NCBI RefSeq assembly: GCF_006439395.2
Contig: NZ_CP083950.1
Coordinates: forward strand, 62,001 to 126,000
Source: Mesorhizobium sp. B4-1-4
GTDB lineage: Bacteria > Pseudomonadota > Alphaproteobacteria > Rhizobiales > Rhizobiaceae
DNA: 64,000 nt
Reading direction: 5' to 3'
In this document: one piece after another, positions 28,289 through 37,638 of the stretch
Position numbering within the stretch: position 1 is the stretch's first letter
Layout: the number at the start of each line of letters is the position of its first letter
Program-made: the position numbers and the translations under genes
Notes under the pieces: generated by a model
Databases searched by the model: none
What the model saw: the letters and a program-made list of their open reading frames with translations, nothing else
Told to the model about the DNA's origin: nothing

Positions 28289-28345
28289 CTGCGCCCTTTC
28301 AAAATTGCTTGGGCATAGCCGTTTACTTAGGATCGCGTCGTACTT

Positions 28346-29895
28346 TCACTGAACCTTGCTGTGCAAAGCTCTCGGTGCGAGGGCGCGGTTGGAATAGGCC
28401 CAGGGCAGAAGTTCGTCGATCTGGCTGTTGGGATGTCCGCTGACGATCCTGGCGAGCACGTCCGCGAGGTAGGCAAGTGGCTCGACTCTATTGAGCTTGC
28501 ACGTTTCGATGAGCGAGGCGACGACGGCCCAGTGCTCGGCACCACCGTCCGATCCGGCGAAGAGGGCGTTCTTTCGGTTGAGCGCGATCGGGCGGATCGA
28601 CCGCTCGACGGTATTAGAGTCGATCTCGATGCGTCCGTCGTCGAGGAAGCGGGTGAGTCCCTCCCAGCGTGACAGCGTATAGCGGATTGCCTCGGCGAGC
28701 TTGGTCTTCTGGCTGATCAGGCCGAGCTTCTCGCGCAGCCACGGCTCGAACTCGACCAGGATCGGCCGGCTCCTTTCCTGGCGCACAGCACGACGGGCGT
28801 CTGCTGGCTGGCGGCGGATGTCGTCCTCCACGCGATAGAGCTCTGCGATGCGCCGGAGCGCCTCGCTGGCGATCGGCGCTGGGCCGGCTGCGGCGAGTTC
28901 GTAGAAGCGCCGGCGCACGTGTGCCCAGCAGAAGGCGAGCGTTGCGCCGCTCTTGTCGGCGAGCACGCGATAGCCGCCATAGCCGTCGACCTGCAGGATT
29001 CCGGTGAAGCCCGCCAGATGGGCGATCGGTCGCTCGGCCTTGCGGTCCGGCGCATAGACATAAGCGACGCCAGGTGGGTCGCTCCCCTGCCATGGCCGAT
29101 CGTCGCGAGCGTAGGCCCAGAGCTGCCCGGTCTTGGTCTTGCCGCGGCCGGGATCCAGCACCGGCGCCGTGGTCTCGTCGGCAAAGAGCTTCGGCGAGGC
29201 TTTCAGCTTCTCCAGCAGCCGCTCGTGGACCGGACGCAGATGCCAGGCGGCGCGGCCGACCCAGTCGCCGAGGGTGGAGCGATCCAGATTGATGCCCTGC
29301 CGGGCGTAGATCTGCGCCTGGCGATAGAGCGGCAGGTGATCGGCATATTTGGAGACCAGAACCTGCGCGACGGTGGCCTCGGTCGGCAGACCGCCTTCGA
29401 TCAGCCGGGCGGGCGCCGGAGCCTGCACGACCACGTCCTCGCAGGCACGACAGGCATATATTTGGGCCGCCGTACGACGATCACGCGCAGTTGCGCCGGC
29501 ACGATGTCGAGCCGTTCGCTAACGTCTTCGCCGATCCGATGAAGTCCGTCGCGGCAGCATGGGCAGGCATGGTCCTCGATGTCGACGACCATCTCGATGC
29601 GAGGCAGATGCGCCGGCAGCGCACCCCGGTTCGCCCGCCGCTTTGCGGTGCGCTCCCTGCGCGTGGCAGGATCGGCACGCTCGGCCTCTTCCTCGCCTGC
29701 CGCCTCGATCTGTTCGGCCTCCTCAAGGCCAAGCAGCAGTTGATCTTCGGGCAGGCTCTCGGCCCGGCGGCCGAAGCGGTGACGCTGCAATTCCTTGATG
29801 ATCTGGGTCAGGCGAGCATTCTCGACATCGCGCGCCAGGACCATCGCCTTCAGCACATCCGGATCGTCGGGAAGCTGGTCCGCTGTCATCGCCAT
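28346..29895 (-). pseudogene. tnpC: IS66 transposase TnpC, broken by a 2-bp insertion
   Basis: The N-terminal frame (MAMTADQLPDDPDVLKAMVL to VIVVRRPKY) has the leucine-rich and zinc-finger parts (HACPCCRDG). The remainder (VVQAPAPARLIEGGLPTEAT to the end) with the DDE core (FADETTAPVLDPG, LQVDGYGGY, VERSIRPIALNRKN) is in another frame. An extra AT dinucleotide within CATATATTT near 29456-29463 explains the shift; removing it restores KYACRACEDVVVQ. A sequencing error or programmed shift is possible but the repeat-slippage explanation is simplest. Without TnpC the element should not transpose alone. Confidence 0.88.
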
Positions 29896-29964
29896 GATCG
29901 GATCAGACCATATTCGCCAGTTCCGGGCGACAGCGGAATCCAGGCTGATTCACTTGGTCGCGGA

Positions 29965-30321
29965 TCAACCCGCCTGCGCCGGAGCGCGCGTCCGGCGGGC
30001 TTCATGAACCCGCCGCCAATCAAGCCCTTCAAGCAGCGCCGACAACTGAGCGGCCGTCAGCCGCATCACGCCATCCTGCACTTTCGGCCAACGGAACTCG
30101 CCATCCTCCAGCCGCTTCGCATAGAGGCAGACGCCGGTGCCGTCCCAGAAGATCAGCTTGATCCGATCCGTTCGTTTCGCCCGGAACACGTAGACTGCAC
30201 CGCTGAACGGATCGGCGCCCATCGTCTCGCGCACCAACGCAGCCAGCCCCTCCGCACCCTTGCGGAAGTCTACCGGCTTCGTTGCCACCATGACCTTGAC
30301 GGCGCCCGTCGGCCCGATCAC
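29965..30321 (-). CDS. tnpB: IS66 accessory protein TnpB
   Basis: A 118-residue protein with VMVATKPVDFRKGAEGLAAL and YVFRAKRTDRIKLIFWDGTG, the standard IS66 Orf2 motifs. Its start overlaps the tnpA stop by four bases, so it is translationally coupled. It is needed for IS66 transposition in characterised elements. Confidence 0.95.
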   Translation of the reverse strand: MIGPTGAVKVMVATKPVDFRKGAEGLAALVRETMGADPFSGAVYVFRAKRTDRIKLIFWDGTGVCLYAKRLEDGEFRWPKVQDGVMRLTAAQLSALLEGLDWRRVHEARRTRAPAQAG

Positions 30322-30761
30322 GAGGTTGCCTTCAGTGCACGGATCACCGCCGCAACCGTCTTGGCGTCGGCTCCCCGGCCGACCCGCATGGCGATGCCGT
30401 CAATCTCAAGCTCGATCACGCCAGCATCTCGGGTCGCCTTCCGCTTCCGCGGCTGCGCTGGACGCGTCGGCGCGGGTTCCGGAGCCGGCGCCGTCACCAC
30501 CGCCGGAACAAAGAGCGGTTCAGGTGCCGACGCCGTCAACGGCTGACGAGCGGCCCGACGCCACGCGAACAGTTGCTGCGGAGACAAGGCATAGCGCCTG
30601 GCCACCGCGCTCACGGTCTCGCCAACCTCGTAGCTTTCCGCCACGATCCGCGCCTTCTCATCCGGCAGCCATTCTCGCCGCCGACCGGCGCCAGTGAAGA
30701 TCTCAAGCCGACGAACCGGCTCTTCATCCCTGGACTTAAGCGTAAGCTCTGAAATCGTCAT
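30318..30761 (-). CDS. tnpA: IS66 DNA-binding protein TnpA
   Basis: A 147-residue protein with a helix-turn-helix (EWLPDEKARIVAESYEVGET, VARRYALSPQQLFAWRRAAR) and a Pro/Ala-rich linker. The start MTISELTLKS at 30761 is favoured; an in-frame ATG at 30806 lies closer to the element end. Confidence 0.92.
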   Translation of the reverse strand: MTISELTLKSRDEEPVRRLEIFTGAGRRREWLPDEKARIVAESYEVGETVSAVARRYALSPQQLFAWRRAARQPLTASAPEPLFVPAVVTAPAPEPAPTRPAQPRKRKATRDAGVIELEIDGIAMRVGRGADAKTVAAVIRALKATS

Positions 30762-30838
30762 GTGTCGAAGCCCTCGAGGGCTTCGAACATCGTTCCTTCC
30801 GGTCATGTGCGAAAGGTGCTGTCAGAACACCGCTTACG

Positions 30839-31026
30839 TTTCAAGTCTTGAGGCGGATGTTGCGTCCTGTATCGAGCGACTGAGAGGCACGCATCCGAAA
30901 ATCGCAATCATCCTATTGGAATGTGCGGCCTTCCCAAGCGTAGCGCCCGCAATCCGTCAGCAGACAAACCTGCCGGTCTATGACATCGCCGGTTTGTGCA
31001 AGGCCACTATGGCTTCTGTGGCTTAG
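30839..31026 (+). pseudogene. Aspartate/glutamate racemase family gene, 3' part
   Basis: From the second copy of the target repeat the frame reads LEADVASCIERLRGTHPKIA, then ILLECAAFPSVAPAIRQQTN and PVYDIAGLCKATMASVA to a stop. LECAAFP holds the second catalytic-type Cys of Asp/Glu/hydantoin racemases. It continues the gene begun at 27342. Confidence 0.88.
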
Positions 31027-31156
31027 CGCCGGCTGATATCCGACACCGAAACGATTGCACGTAAACGCAAGGCTGCGGCAAGATCGTGCGGTTGCCAAAG
31101 CGATTGCTACGTTTCCGTTCCCGTGTGGCGGGCCTGCGTCAAACCTGGCGTGTCAT

Positions 31157-32092
31157 CTACCGCTTTAGTCTGAGCGCGACCTTCTTATCTGGGGTTCGCA
31201 GTTCGCTCGAAGCTCGATCACTAATGAATTGGATCAGCTTGCTCATAGTCGGTGATTGTAGCCTCTCCTTGCGAAACACGAAGCCTATTTGACGTGTGAT
31301 AACGGGCTCGACCAGCGGAATCATACTCAGTTTATCCTTACTGACCATAGACAAGGTCATTGACGGCAATATGGTGATTCCCAGCCCGGCCGATGCAAGC
31401 GCGCTCGCCGATGGTATCTGGCGAACTTCGAATGCCGCATCCACCGAGATGCCTGCCTGGAGAAAGCCTGCATCGGTCAATTGGCGAACCGAAGAACTCC
31501 GGGAAATGGCGATGAAGGGCCAATCTTGAAACTCGTGCCAGGTCACTTTCGGCATGCGAGCGAGGGGATGTCCGCGGTGGCAGACCGCGTGTAGAGCGTC
31601 CTGGAAGACAAGGTGAAACTCGAGTCCGGTCATATCTTCCGGCCGGCTTAGGAGGGCGGCGTCAACAATGCCGTCATTGAGCATCGTCAAGGCTTCGCCC
31701 TGGGCAACATCGTAGATATTGACGTCGACGTTGGGATGAGCCTCCAGGAATAGAGGCAAATAGTCGGACAATAAGGAGCAAACGGCTGACGGAAGCGCCG
31801 AAATCGCAATTCGGTTACGCTGGCCAATGAGATGATCGCTAATCGTTCCAAGTGAGTGATGTAGGTATCGCACTGCCTCGCGCGCGGTTGCAATGATGTG
31901 TTGACCCTCGGGCGTCAGCTTCATCTTGCGGGTTGTGCGGTCGATGACAGGCATTCCGAGCTCGACCTCGACTCGGCGGATGGTCTCACTTACTGCCGGC
32001 TGGGAAATCCCAAGCGCCTCGGCAGCGGCGGTGAAGCTCATCGCATCGCCTACCGCAGCCAAGATCTCAAGTTGTCGGATAGTGAGATTCAT
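31157..32092 (-). CDS. LysR-family transcriptional regulator
   Basis: A 311-residue LysR regulator with the N-terminal helix-turn-helix (LTIRQLEILAAVGDAMSFTA, SQPAVSETIRRVEVELG) and a two-lobed effector domain. It is divergent from the AtuA-like operon starting at 32249, and a TCATAG-N7-CTATGA palindrome with the T-N11-A pattern lies between, so it very likely controls that operon and itself. The co-inducer is unknown. Confidence 0.94.
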   Translation of the reverse strand: MNLTIRQLEILAAVGDAMSFTAAAEALGISQPAVSETIRRVEVELGMPVIDRTTRKMKLTPEGQHIIATAREAVRYLHHSLGTISDHLIGQRNRIAISALPSAVCSLLSDYLPLFLEAHPNVDVNIYDVAQGEALTMLNDGIVDAALLSRPEDMTGLEFHLVFQDALHAVCHRGHPLARMPKVTWHEFQDWPFIAISRSSSVRQLTDAGFLQAGISVDAAFEVRQIPSASALASAGLGITILPSMTLSMVSKDKLSMIPLVEPVITRQIGFVFRKERLQSPTMSKLIQFISDRASSELRTPDKKVALRLKR

Positions 32093-32122
32093 AGTGACCT
32101 GCTCGAACGAGCAAAGCCTACA

Positions 32123-32141
32123 TCATAGGTCGATGCTATGA
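32123..32141. promoter_or_regulatory. LysR box between regulator and AtuA-like operon
   Basis: TCATAG-N7-CTATGA is a perfect 6-bp inverted repeat and includes the T-N11-A pattern of LysR recognition sites (T at 32126, A at 32138). It lies 31 bp from the LysR start and about 110 bp from the TTG start of the AtuA-like gene. Confidence 0.7.
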
Positions 32142-32248
32142 AAGGATGTGCCGGCATTATTTGACATTTTTGCCCTTGGCCCCGTAAGCCACTGTGTATT
32201 TCCGCGCTGGGGAGCGAGGATCAGGCGGCAATATTATCGGAGGTTTTC

Positions 32249-33613
32249 TTGTCAAAGCCCGTCCTAATTGGTGCCGCCGCTGGGTTTGCCGGCGACAGAT
32301 CCGACTCGTCGGGCCCTTTGATAGACTTGCTTTCGCGCAGCGACGGGCCCCGGTTTCTAATTTACGAGACTCTTGCTGAACGTACGCTTGCTCTTGCCCA
32401 GAAGCAGAAGCAAATCGTGCCTTCGGCAGGCGCGGTGCCGTCGCTCGAGCGGCTTTTACGACCCGCGCTACGCGACTGTGCTCGCAATGGAATAAAGATC
32501 GTCGGCAACTTCGGGGCAGCAAATCCGCATGCGGCCATGGATGCAATCGCCGGTTGGATGGCCGAAGACGGCTGTGGCGCATTGCGTATCGCTTGCGTTT
32601 CGGGAGACAATCTACTTGATCAGATTACCGACGCAGACTTGGCTGCCATTGACTTGGACAATGGTGTGCCGAAGACCCAACTCGTAGCTGCTAACGTATA
32701 TCTGGGAGCGGCCGCCATTGTTGAGGCGCTCGACGGCGGAGCTGACATAGTCGTCACGGGACGGGTAGCTGACCCGGCCTTGGCTCTTGGTCCTTTGATT
32801 CATGCTTTCGGTTGGGCGTGGAACGATTGGGACAAGCTTGCCGCCGGCACCTTAGCCGGACACCTCCTGGAATGCGGACCTCAAGTATCGGGGGGGTACT
32901 TTGCTGACCCAGGTTGTAAAGACGTGCCGACGATGGATGCGATAGGCTATCCTGTTGTGAAGGTAGCATCAAATGGTGTGTTCGAAATAACAAAGCCGGA
33001 CGGTACCGGCGGATTGATCGATCGGCGAACCGTCACTGAACAGCTTCTCTATGAGATTCACGATCCAGCCGCCTATTTTACGCCGGACGTTATTCTCGAT
33101 ATCACTGATGTCGAGCTTGTCGACTTGGGAGCACACCGGGTTCAGGTAAGCGGCGCGAAAGGCAGCCCACGTCCCAACAAATTGAAGGTCACGGTCTGCC
33201 TCGATGGCGGGCAATTAGCGGAGGCCGAGATTTCCTATGCCGGACCAAACGCCTTAGGGCGCGCCAAACTGGCCGCCGAGACCATACTGCGGCGGATGGC
33301 GAGATTTGCCCCAGGGCTGAAGGTGCGGGTCGATGCCATTGGGCAGCAGAGCGTGTTCGGGTCAAATGAGCGCAGTCCGTTTTCCGTGAACGGCGTCATG
33401 TGCGGCTCCGAAGATATTCGACTTAGGTTCGCGGCGATGACAGAAGATCGAAAAGTCGGTCAGTTGCTATTGGACGAGGTCGGCGCGTTGTATTGCGCCG
33501 GACCGGCGGGCGGCGGAGGGGTTCGGGCACATCTGACCCCTCGATTGGCGAGCGGCTCATGCTTCGTGGAGCGCGAGCGCGTCAACCACCATGTGATCTT
33601 TCGGGACGCCTGA
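32249..33613 (+). CDS. AtuA-like (DUF1446) acyclic-terpene-utilisation family protein
   Basis: A 454-residue protein of the DUF1446/AtuA group. Typical parts are VLIGAAAGFAGDRSDSSGPL, FLIYETLAERTLALAQ, GIKIVGNFGAANPHAA and GADIVVTGRVADPALALGPL. AtuA is named from citronellol/geranyl-CoA utilisation, but many homologues lie in other catabolic operons and the chemistry is not established. A TTG start at 32249 is placed by GGAGG six bases upstream. The small partner domain follows as a separate gene 2 bp downstream. Confidence 0.85.
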   Translation: MSKPVLIGAAAGFAGDRSDSSGPLIDLLSRSDGPRFLIYETLAERTLALAQKQKQIVPSAGAVPSLERLLRPALRDCARNGIKIVGNFGAANPHAAMDAIAGWMAEDGCGALRIACVSGDNLLDQITDADLAAIDLDNGVPKTQLVAANVYLGAAAIVEALDGGADIVVTGRVADPALALGPLIHAFGWAWNDWDKLAAGTLAGHLLECGPQVSGGYFADPGCKDVPTMDAIGYPVVKVASNGVFEITKPDGTGGLIDRRTVTEQLLYEIHDPAAYFTPDVILDITDVELVDLGAHRVQVSGAKGSPRPNKLKVTVCLDGGQLAEAEISYAGPNALGRAKLAAETILRRMARFAPGLKVRVDAIGQQSVFGSNERSPFSVNGVMCGSEDIRLRFAAMTEDRKVGQLLLDEVGALYCAGPAGGGGVRAHLTPRLASGSCFVERERVNHHVIFRDA

Positions 33614-33615
33614 CC

Positions 33616-33990
33616 ATGACGACAGCTAGACGATACAGGCTCTACGACCTTGTGCATGCCCGATCGGGTGACAAAGGAAATCGCCTTAATATCGGTGTCT
33701 TTTGCAACGACACCGAACTCTTCGGAGCGTTGCGCGAGCCGCTTAGCGCCGAGTTTGTTCGTGGGGTCTTTCGGCACCGAAACCCGTCATCCGTCGTCCG
33801 CTACGAGCTTCCCAAGTTAAGCGCTTTCAACTTCGTTCTCGACGGCGTTCTCGAGGGAGGAGTGAACGTAAGTCTCGGCTTGGATGGACACGGCAAAACA
33901 CTGTCCTACCTGCTTCTGTCCGCTTCTCTCGAAGAGTCTCCCGCCCTGCGTGCATTTGTCGAGGGCCGTAAAGTTCAACTGGCGATCTGA
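33616..33990 (+). CDS. AtuA-associated small ferredoxin-fold-like protein
   Basis: A 124-residue protein with RLYDLVHARSGDKGNRLNIG near the start, the signature of the short domain that is either fused to or encoded just after AtuA-like proteins. The ATG lies 2 bp after the stop of the DUF1446 gene, so the two are coupled and probably form one complex. No metal-binding cysteine cluster is present, so the fold name does not imply an iron-sulfur centre. Confidence 0.82.
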   Translation: MTTARRYRLYDLVHARSGDKGNRLNIGVFCNDTELFGALREPLSAEFVRGVFRHRNPSSVVRYELPKLSAFNFVLDGVLEGGVNVSLGLDGHGKTLSYLLLSASLEESPALRAFVEGRKVQLAI

Positions 33991-34001
33991 AGGAATTGTC
34001 C

Positions 34002-35453
34002 ATGCATGTAGATGCTATCGTTGAGGACCTGCTGGACCGCCAAGATGAAATAATGCGCGAGCTCTTCAATTTCCTGCGGATGCCAAGTGTAAGTACCGAT
34101 CCGGCGTTCTGCCAGGGAATGCGAAGGGCGCAAGAGTTCCTGTTGGATTGGTTGAACCGGATGGGGCTCAGTGAGGTTCAACTGTTGGATGGTGGCGGCC
34201 ATCCCGCGGTATTCGGAGCCTGGAACGGTGCATCAGGCAAGCCCACGGTGCTCATCTACGGCCACTACGACGTGATGCCCCCAGATCCGATTGAAGCGTG
34301 GGTGACTCCGCCTTTCGAGCCCACAATACGTGACGGGCGCATCTACGCTCGAGGCGCCTCGGATGTAAAAGGTTCAACTGTTATCGCGCTCGCGACGGTC
34401 GCTGCCTTTCTGAGTTTAAGAGGTTCGTGTCCGGTCAATATCAAGATCTTCTTGGAGGGTGAGGAAGAGAGCGGCAGCCCGAGCCTGCGCAACATTGTAT
34501 TGCAGCACAAAGAATTGCTGCAAGCTGAAGCGATGATTTCGGCCGATGGTGGGCGGGCCAGTGCTCACTTCCCAACGATTAACGTGGGCTGTCGCGGGCT
34601 GGGGGAACTGGAATTTTCCATTCACACAGCTGACAAGGATCTTCATTCAGGAAGGTATGGCGGCACAGTTCGAAATGCCATCCATGAGATGGCTCGCATC
34701 ATTGCGTCGCTGCATGATGAGCGGGGCGCTATCGCCATTCCAGTGTTGATGGCGGGCGTCCCGCCATTGTCGGAGGAAGAGCGGTTGCAAATTGCCATGC
34801 TACCGTTCAATGAAGCCGAGTTCCTAAGGGAGGTCGGTGCGCAAGGTTTTGGCGAAACCGGATATTCAGTGCGCGAGCAGCTCACCTTGCGACCGGCATT
34901 GGACGTCAATGGGATTTGGGGGGGCTATGTCGGCCCTGGTAGCAAGACGATCATTCCGAACACCGCCCATGCCAAGCTTTCGCTGCGTATCCCGCCGGGG
35001 CAGGATCCTCATCAAGCACTTGAAGCGGTAAAAGCGCACCTGCGGAATGTCTGCTCGCCCCTCGGGGTACGTCTTTCAATCATAGATCCAAATACGGGCA
35101 CTCCGGCTTTCAGCTTGCGAAAAACACATCCATTGGTCGTCGCGGCGAAGAAAGTTCTGCTCCAGACCGCCAAGTTGGAGCCGGTCCTCGTACGTTTGGG
35201 CGCCACTGTACCGATCACGACGATATTTCACGAATTACTAGGAGTGCAGACACTCATGTTCGGCTTCAACCTACCAGATGAAGATGTTCATGCTCCCAAC
35301 GAGTTCTTCTATGTTAAGTCCTTGGCGGAGGGACTGACTTCGTGGCCGAGGCTGCTTGAAGAACTCGGCAAATTCGACCTTGAGCAATTCCGGCAGATGG
35401 CAATCGAGGCGGCTCCCCCTCAGTCCCCTCATGGCGACACCTCGCACGGGTAG
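34002..35453 (+). CDS. M20 family metallopeptidase (dipeptidase-like)
   Basis: A 483-residue dizinc hydrolase. YGHYDVMPPDP holds the first metal His and catalytic Asp, RGASDVKG the bridging Asp, and LEGEEESGSPS the catalytic Glu pair; a lid/dimer domain lies near residues 190-340. It resembles carnosine/CNDP-like dipeptidases. AGGA at 33991-33994 supports ATG 34002; a TTG two codons earlier is possible. It is the third gene of the LysR-controlled operon and probably cleaves a dipeptide or N-acyl amino acid. Confidence 0.9.
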   Translation: MHVDAIVEDLLDRQDEIMRELFNFLRMPSVSTDPAFCQGMRRAQEFLLDWLNRMGLSEVQLLDGGGHPAVFGAWNGASGKPTVLIYGHYDVMPPDPIEAWVTPPFEPTIRDGRIYARGASDVKGSTVIALATVAAFLSLRGSCPVNIKIFLEGEEESGSPSLRNIVLQHKELLQAEAMISADGGRASAHFPTINVGCRGLGELEFSIHTADKDLHSGRYGGTVRNAIHEMARIIASLHDERGAIAIPVLMAGVPPLSEEERLQIAMLPFNEAEFLREVGAQGFGETGYSVREQLTLRPALDVNGIWGGYVGPGSKTIIPNTAHAKLSLRIPPGQDPHQALEAVKAHLRNVCSPLGVRLSIIDPNTGTPAFSLRKTHPLVVAAKKVLLQTAKLEPVLVRLGATVPITTIFHELLGVQTLMFGFNLPDEDVHAPNEFFYVKSLAEGLTSWPRLLEELGKFDLEQFRQMAIEAAPPQSPHGDTSHG

Positions 35454-35942
35454 GTGGGCGAGCGGTCGGAAAGACGATTGCACCAACTCGGCCCATGGGA
35501 GTGGTCACCCTCTTGCACTGTCTTCTCAGCCGGCTACTGCCCATCAGCCTCGCCGCGGCCAGCGAAAAGCCGGCGCTAGAGAGACAGCTAACGGAATTGA
35601 GGTTTGAAGAACACGAGAGTCATGTGTGGTCTGGTTAGGACCCAAGGCGACAAGGACGGCAGCGGCCTCATCATGGCACTCCACGCTGCCGCTATGAAGC
35701 AGCCTTGAGGTCCTTTGCGCCAACAATGCCCCCTCAGCACTCAACCCACTTTAGCCTCAGGTTTGGCGGTCAGGCTTTCTCACCCTCCCAACGGGGAGGC
35801 CGGCGACCCACCGGCGAGACCTTGGCCTCAAGTTGCGGGCCGACTTTTAACAGCGAGGCAGTGGCGGAGATCCAGACGCTTATCCCTCTGCGCCAAAAAC
35901 GCCAAAGCCATAATGTAAAACAACACTCAAGGAAGTGCCAGC
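35454..35942. other. Non-coding stretch before the third M24 gene
   Basis: About 490 bp with no supported gene. The ATG at 35943 is preceded by AAGGAAG. Nothing else recognised. Confidence 0.4.
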
Positions 35943-37121
35943 ATGAAAAAGCAACTTCACTTCGATAAGGTGGAATTTGCAACACGTCTGTCAGCGGTAA
36001 AGCGGGAGATGTCCAATCGAGGGCTCGATGTCCTCCTCGTTGTGGAGCCGGCGAACCAGAACTATCTCACCGGCTACTCCGCTTACTCATTTTATACGCC
36101 GCAAATGGTGATTGTATGTCTGGACCGTGACGAGCCGATGTGGGTAGGGCGCTTCATGGACCGCGTTTCGGCGACCATGACGACCTATCTTGCTGAAACC
36201 AATATCAGGGCCTATCCGGACCAATATGTAGCGTCCGCGACGCTATCAGCGTTCGACTTCATGGCCGATGTTGTAAAAGAAGTTGCTGGTGAAAAACCCA
36301 CAATAGGCGTGGAGTTTGGAGGATTTTATTATTCAGCCCGTGCCCATGCCGACTTGGTCAAGGCGCTTCCCAATGCCAAAATCGTAGACGCCGACCTGAT
36401 CATAAACTGGATTCGGATTGTGAAGAGCCCGGCCGAGGTGGCGATTATGCGCCAAGCCGGTGGCATAGCGGACGCAATGATGTGCCGTGCTATCCAAGTG
36501 ATCGAGCCCGGGGTGCGCGAATGCGACATCGCTGCAGCAGTTTATCACCAGCAGATTTCCGGAACGTCCGAGTTCGGCGGATCATATGCATCCACACCGC
36601 CTTTTCTTTGCATCGGACCTCGTCAAGTCGCACCGCATGCCGACTGGACCGATGATCCCCTCCCACCTTCGACAATCGTAAATCTTGAACTTTTTGCGAA
36701 TCGATACCGCTATCAAGTCAATCTCGCCCGCACGGTTTCGGTAGGCAAGCCGACCGCTGAATACGAAAAGCTTTCCGAGATTGTTGTGGAGGCACTGAAC
36801 ACAGGGCTGGAAACAGCTCGTCCGGGCGCGACTGCTGAGGAAGTTAGCACTGCCTTTAGCAGGAAGCTCGCAAAGTATGGGATCGAGAAAGAAGCGCGAG
36901 TCGGCTATCCGATCGGTGTGGGCTTTCCTCCCTCAATGCAGGATCGCACGGCCAGCTTGAGAAGGGGCGACACAACCGTCCTCAAGCCGGGGATGTGTTT
37001 CCATATGATGTCGGGCCTGTGGTTAAAGGACACTGGAATCACCATCACACAGTCTTTCGTGGTTACCGAGCAGGGACATGAGCCGCTGACGGAGATACCG
37101 CGTAAGCTGTTCGTCAAGTAG
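35943..37121 (+). CDS. M24 creatinase-fold hydrolase, ectoine-hydrolase (EutD/DoeA)-like, paralogue 3
   Basis: A 392-residue paralogue of 13902-15077 and 25910-27088, with VVEPANQNYLTGYSAYSFYT in the N-domain and GYPIGVGFPPSMQDRTASLR in the catalytic domain. The M24 metal-ligand motifs are altered as in the others (IVNLELFANRYRYQVNLAR). It differs by a Pro in GYPIG and a shift of one segment to STPPFLCIG. The gene stands downstream of the AtuA-like/M20 operon with a long gap, so it probably has its own promoter. Substrate unknown. Confidence 0.86.
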   Translation: MKKQLHFDKVEFATRLSAVKREMSNRGLDVLLVVEPANQNYLTGYSAYSFYTPQMVIVCLDRDEPMWVGRFMDRVSATMTTYLAETNIRAYPDQYVASATLSAFDFMADVVKEVAGEKPTIGVEFGGFYYSARAHADLVKALPNAKIVDADLIINWIRIVKSPAEVAIMRQAGGIADAMMCRAIQVIEPGVRECDIAAAVYHQQISGTSEFGGSYASTPPFLCIGPRQVAPHADWTDDPLPPSTIVNLELFANRYRYQVNLARTVSVGKPTAEYEKLSEIVVEALNTGLETARPGATAEEVSTAFSRKLAKYGIEKEARVGYPIGVGFPPSMQDRTASLRRGDTTVLKPGMCFHMMSGLWLKDTGITITQSFVVTEQGHEPLTEIPRKLFVK

Positions 37122-37625
37122 CGGACCGATGCTGTTGCCCCGGTAGTAATCCTTTGTTGTCCTCGGTTTCAAAATGGAAGCTAACCTTCTTCGCTCGCTC
37201 GGCATCCTCCTCCCTTGATCGCGGATTGCCGTTCTACGCGCCGCCGCTTTCCCCGCAGCCAGCCTCCAAGCGAAGTCCATCCTCATGAAGATGGCGAATT
37301 ACTCGTTGTCGTATTCCATGAGGCTAACCGACCGGCGAATCTCTTCTCGGACTTCCAGCTTCCGTCGCGTTTATGGCAAGCTCTCGGTCGGATGTTTACA
37401 ATGAATGAGGACGATCCCTATTTTCGCGGTGGCGTTCAAGCAGGTCAGGGCGATCAGCTGCGCCATGAAGTAGGACCTGACGCAAAAAGGAACAGAGTGG
37501 GCTCGCTAAGCTTCAACTCGATACGCTATAGGGCCGAGACGTATGCCCTGGAGGTGTTCCGCGGCAGATATGAAAACCTCGCGCGCCGTCCGATCGCGGA
37601 AATGCGCTGGGAAGCACGTGTGTTG
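37122..37625. other. Intergenic region before repeat copy B
   Basis: One plus-strand frame is open for about 147 codons (37215-37658) but runs into the response-regulator 3' end on the other strand, has no clear ribosome site and no family motif. I do not call it a gene. Confidence 0.35.
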
Positions 37626-37638
37626 ATGCCGCTGCCGC

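Larger units (their letters stand above)
27822..30838 (-). mobile_element. Complete IS66-family insertion sequence with 8-bp target duplication
   Basis: The element is 3017 bp. It begins GTAAGCGTCGTCTG and ends, read inward from the other side, GTAAGCGGTGTTCTG, the usual IS66 terminal inverted repeats. The flanks carry the same 8 bp, GTTTCAAG, at 27814-27821 and 30839-30846, the target duplication size of IS66. Inside are tnpA, tnpB and a frameshifted tnpC on the minus strand, plus one unrelated ORF on the plus strand at the left end. Removing the element and one repeat rejoins the racemase reading (PIDVS then LEADVASCIERL). Confidence 0.95.

Noticed and set aside
28919..30546. Long plus-strand frames across the IS66 transposase genes
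   Set aside because: They are antisense to tnpA, tnpB and tnpC, which have clear family motifs on the minus strand.
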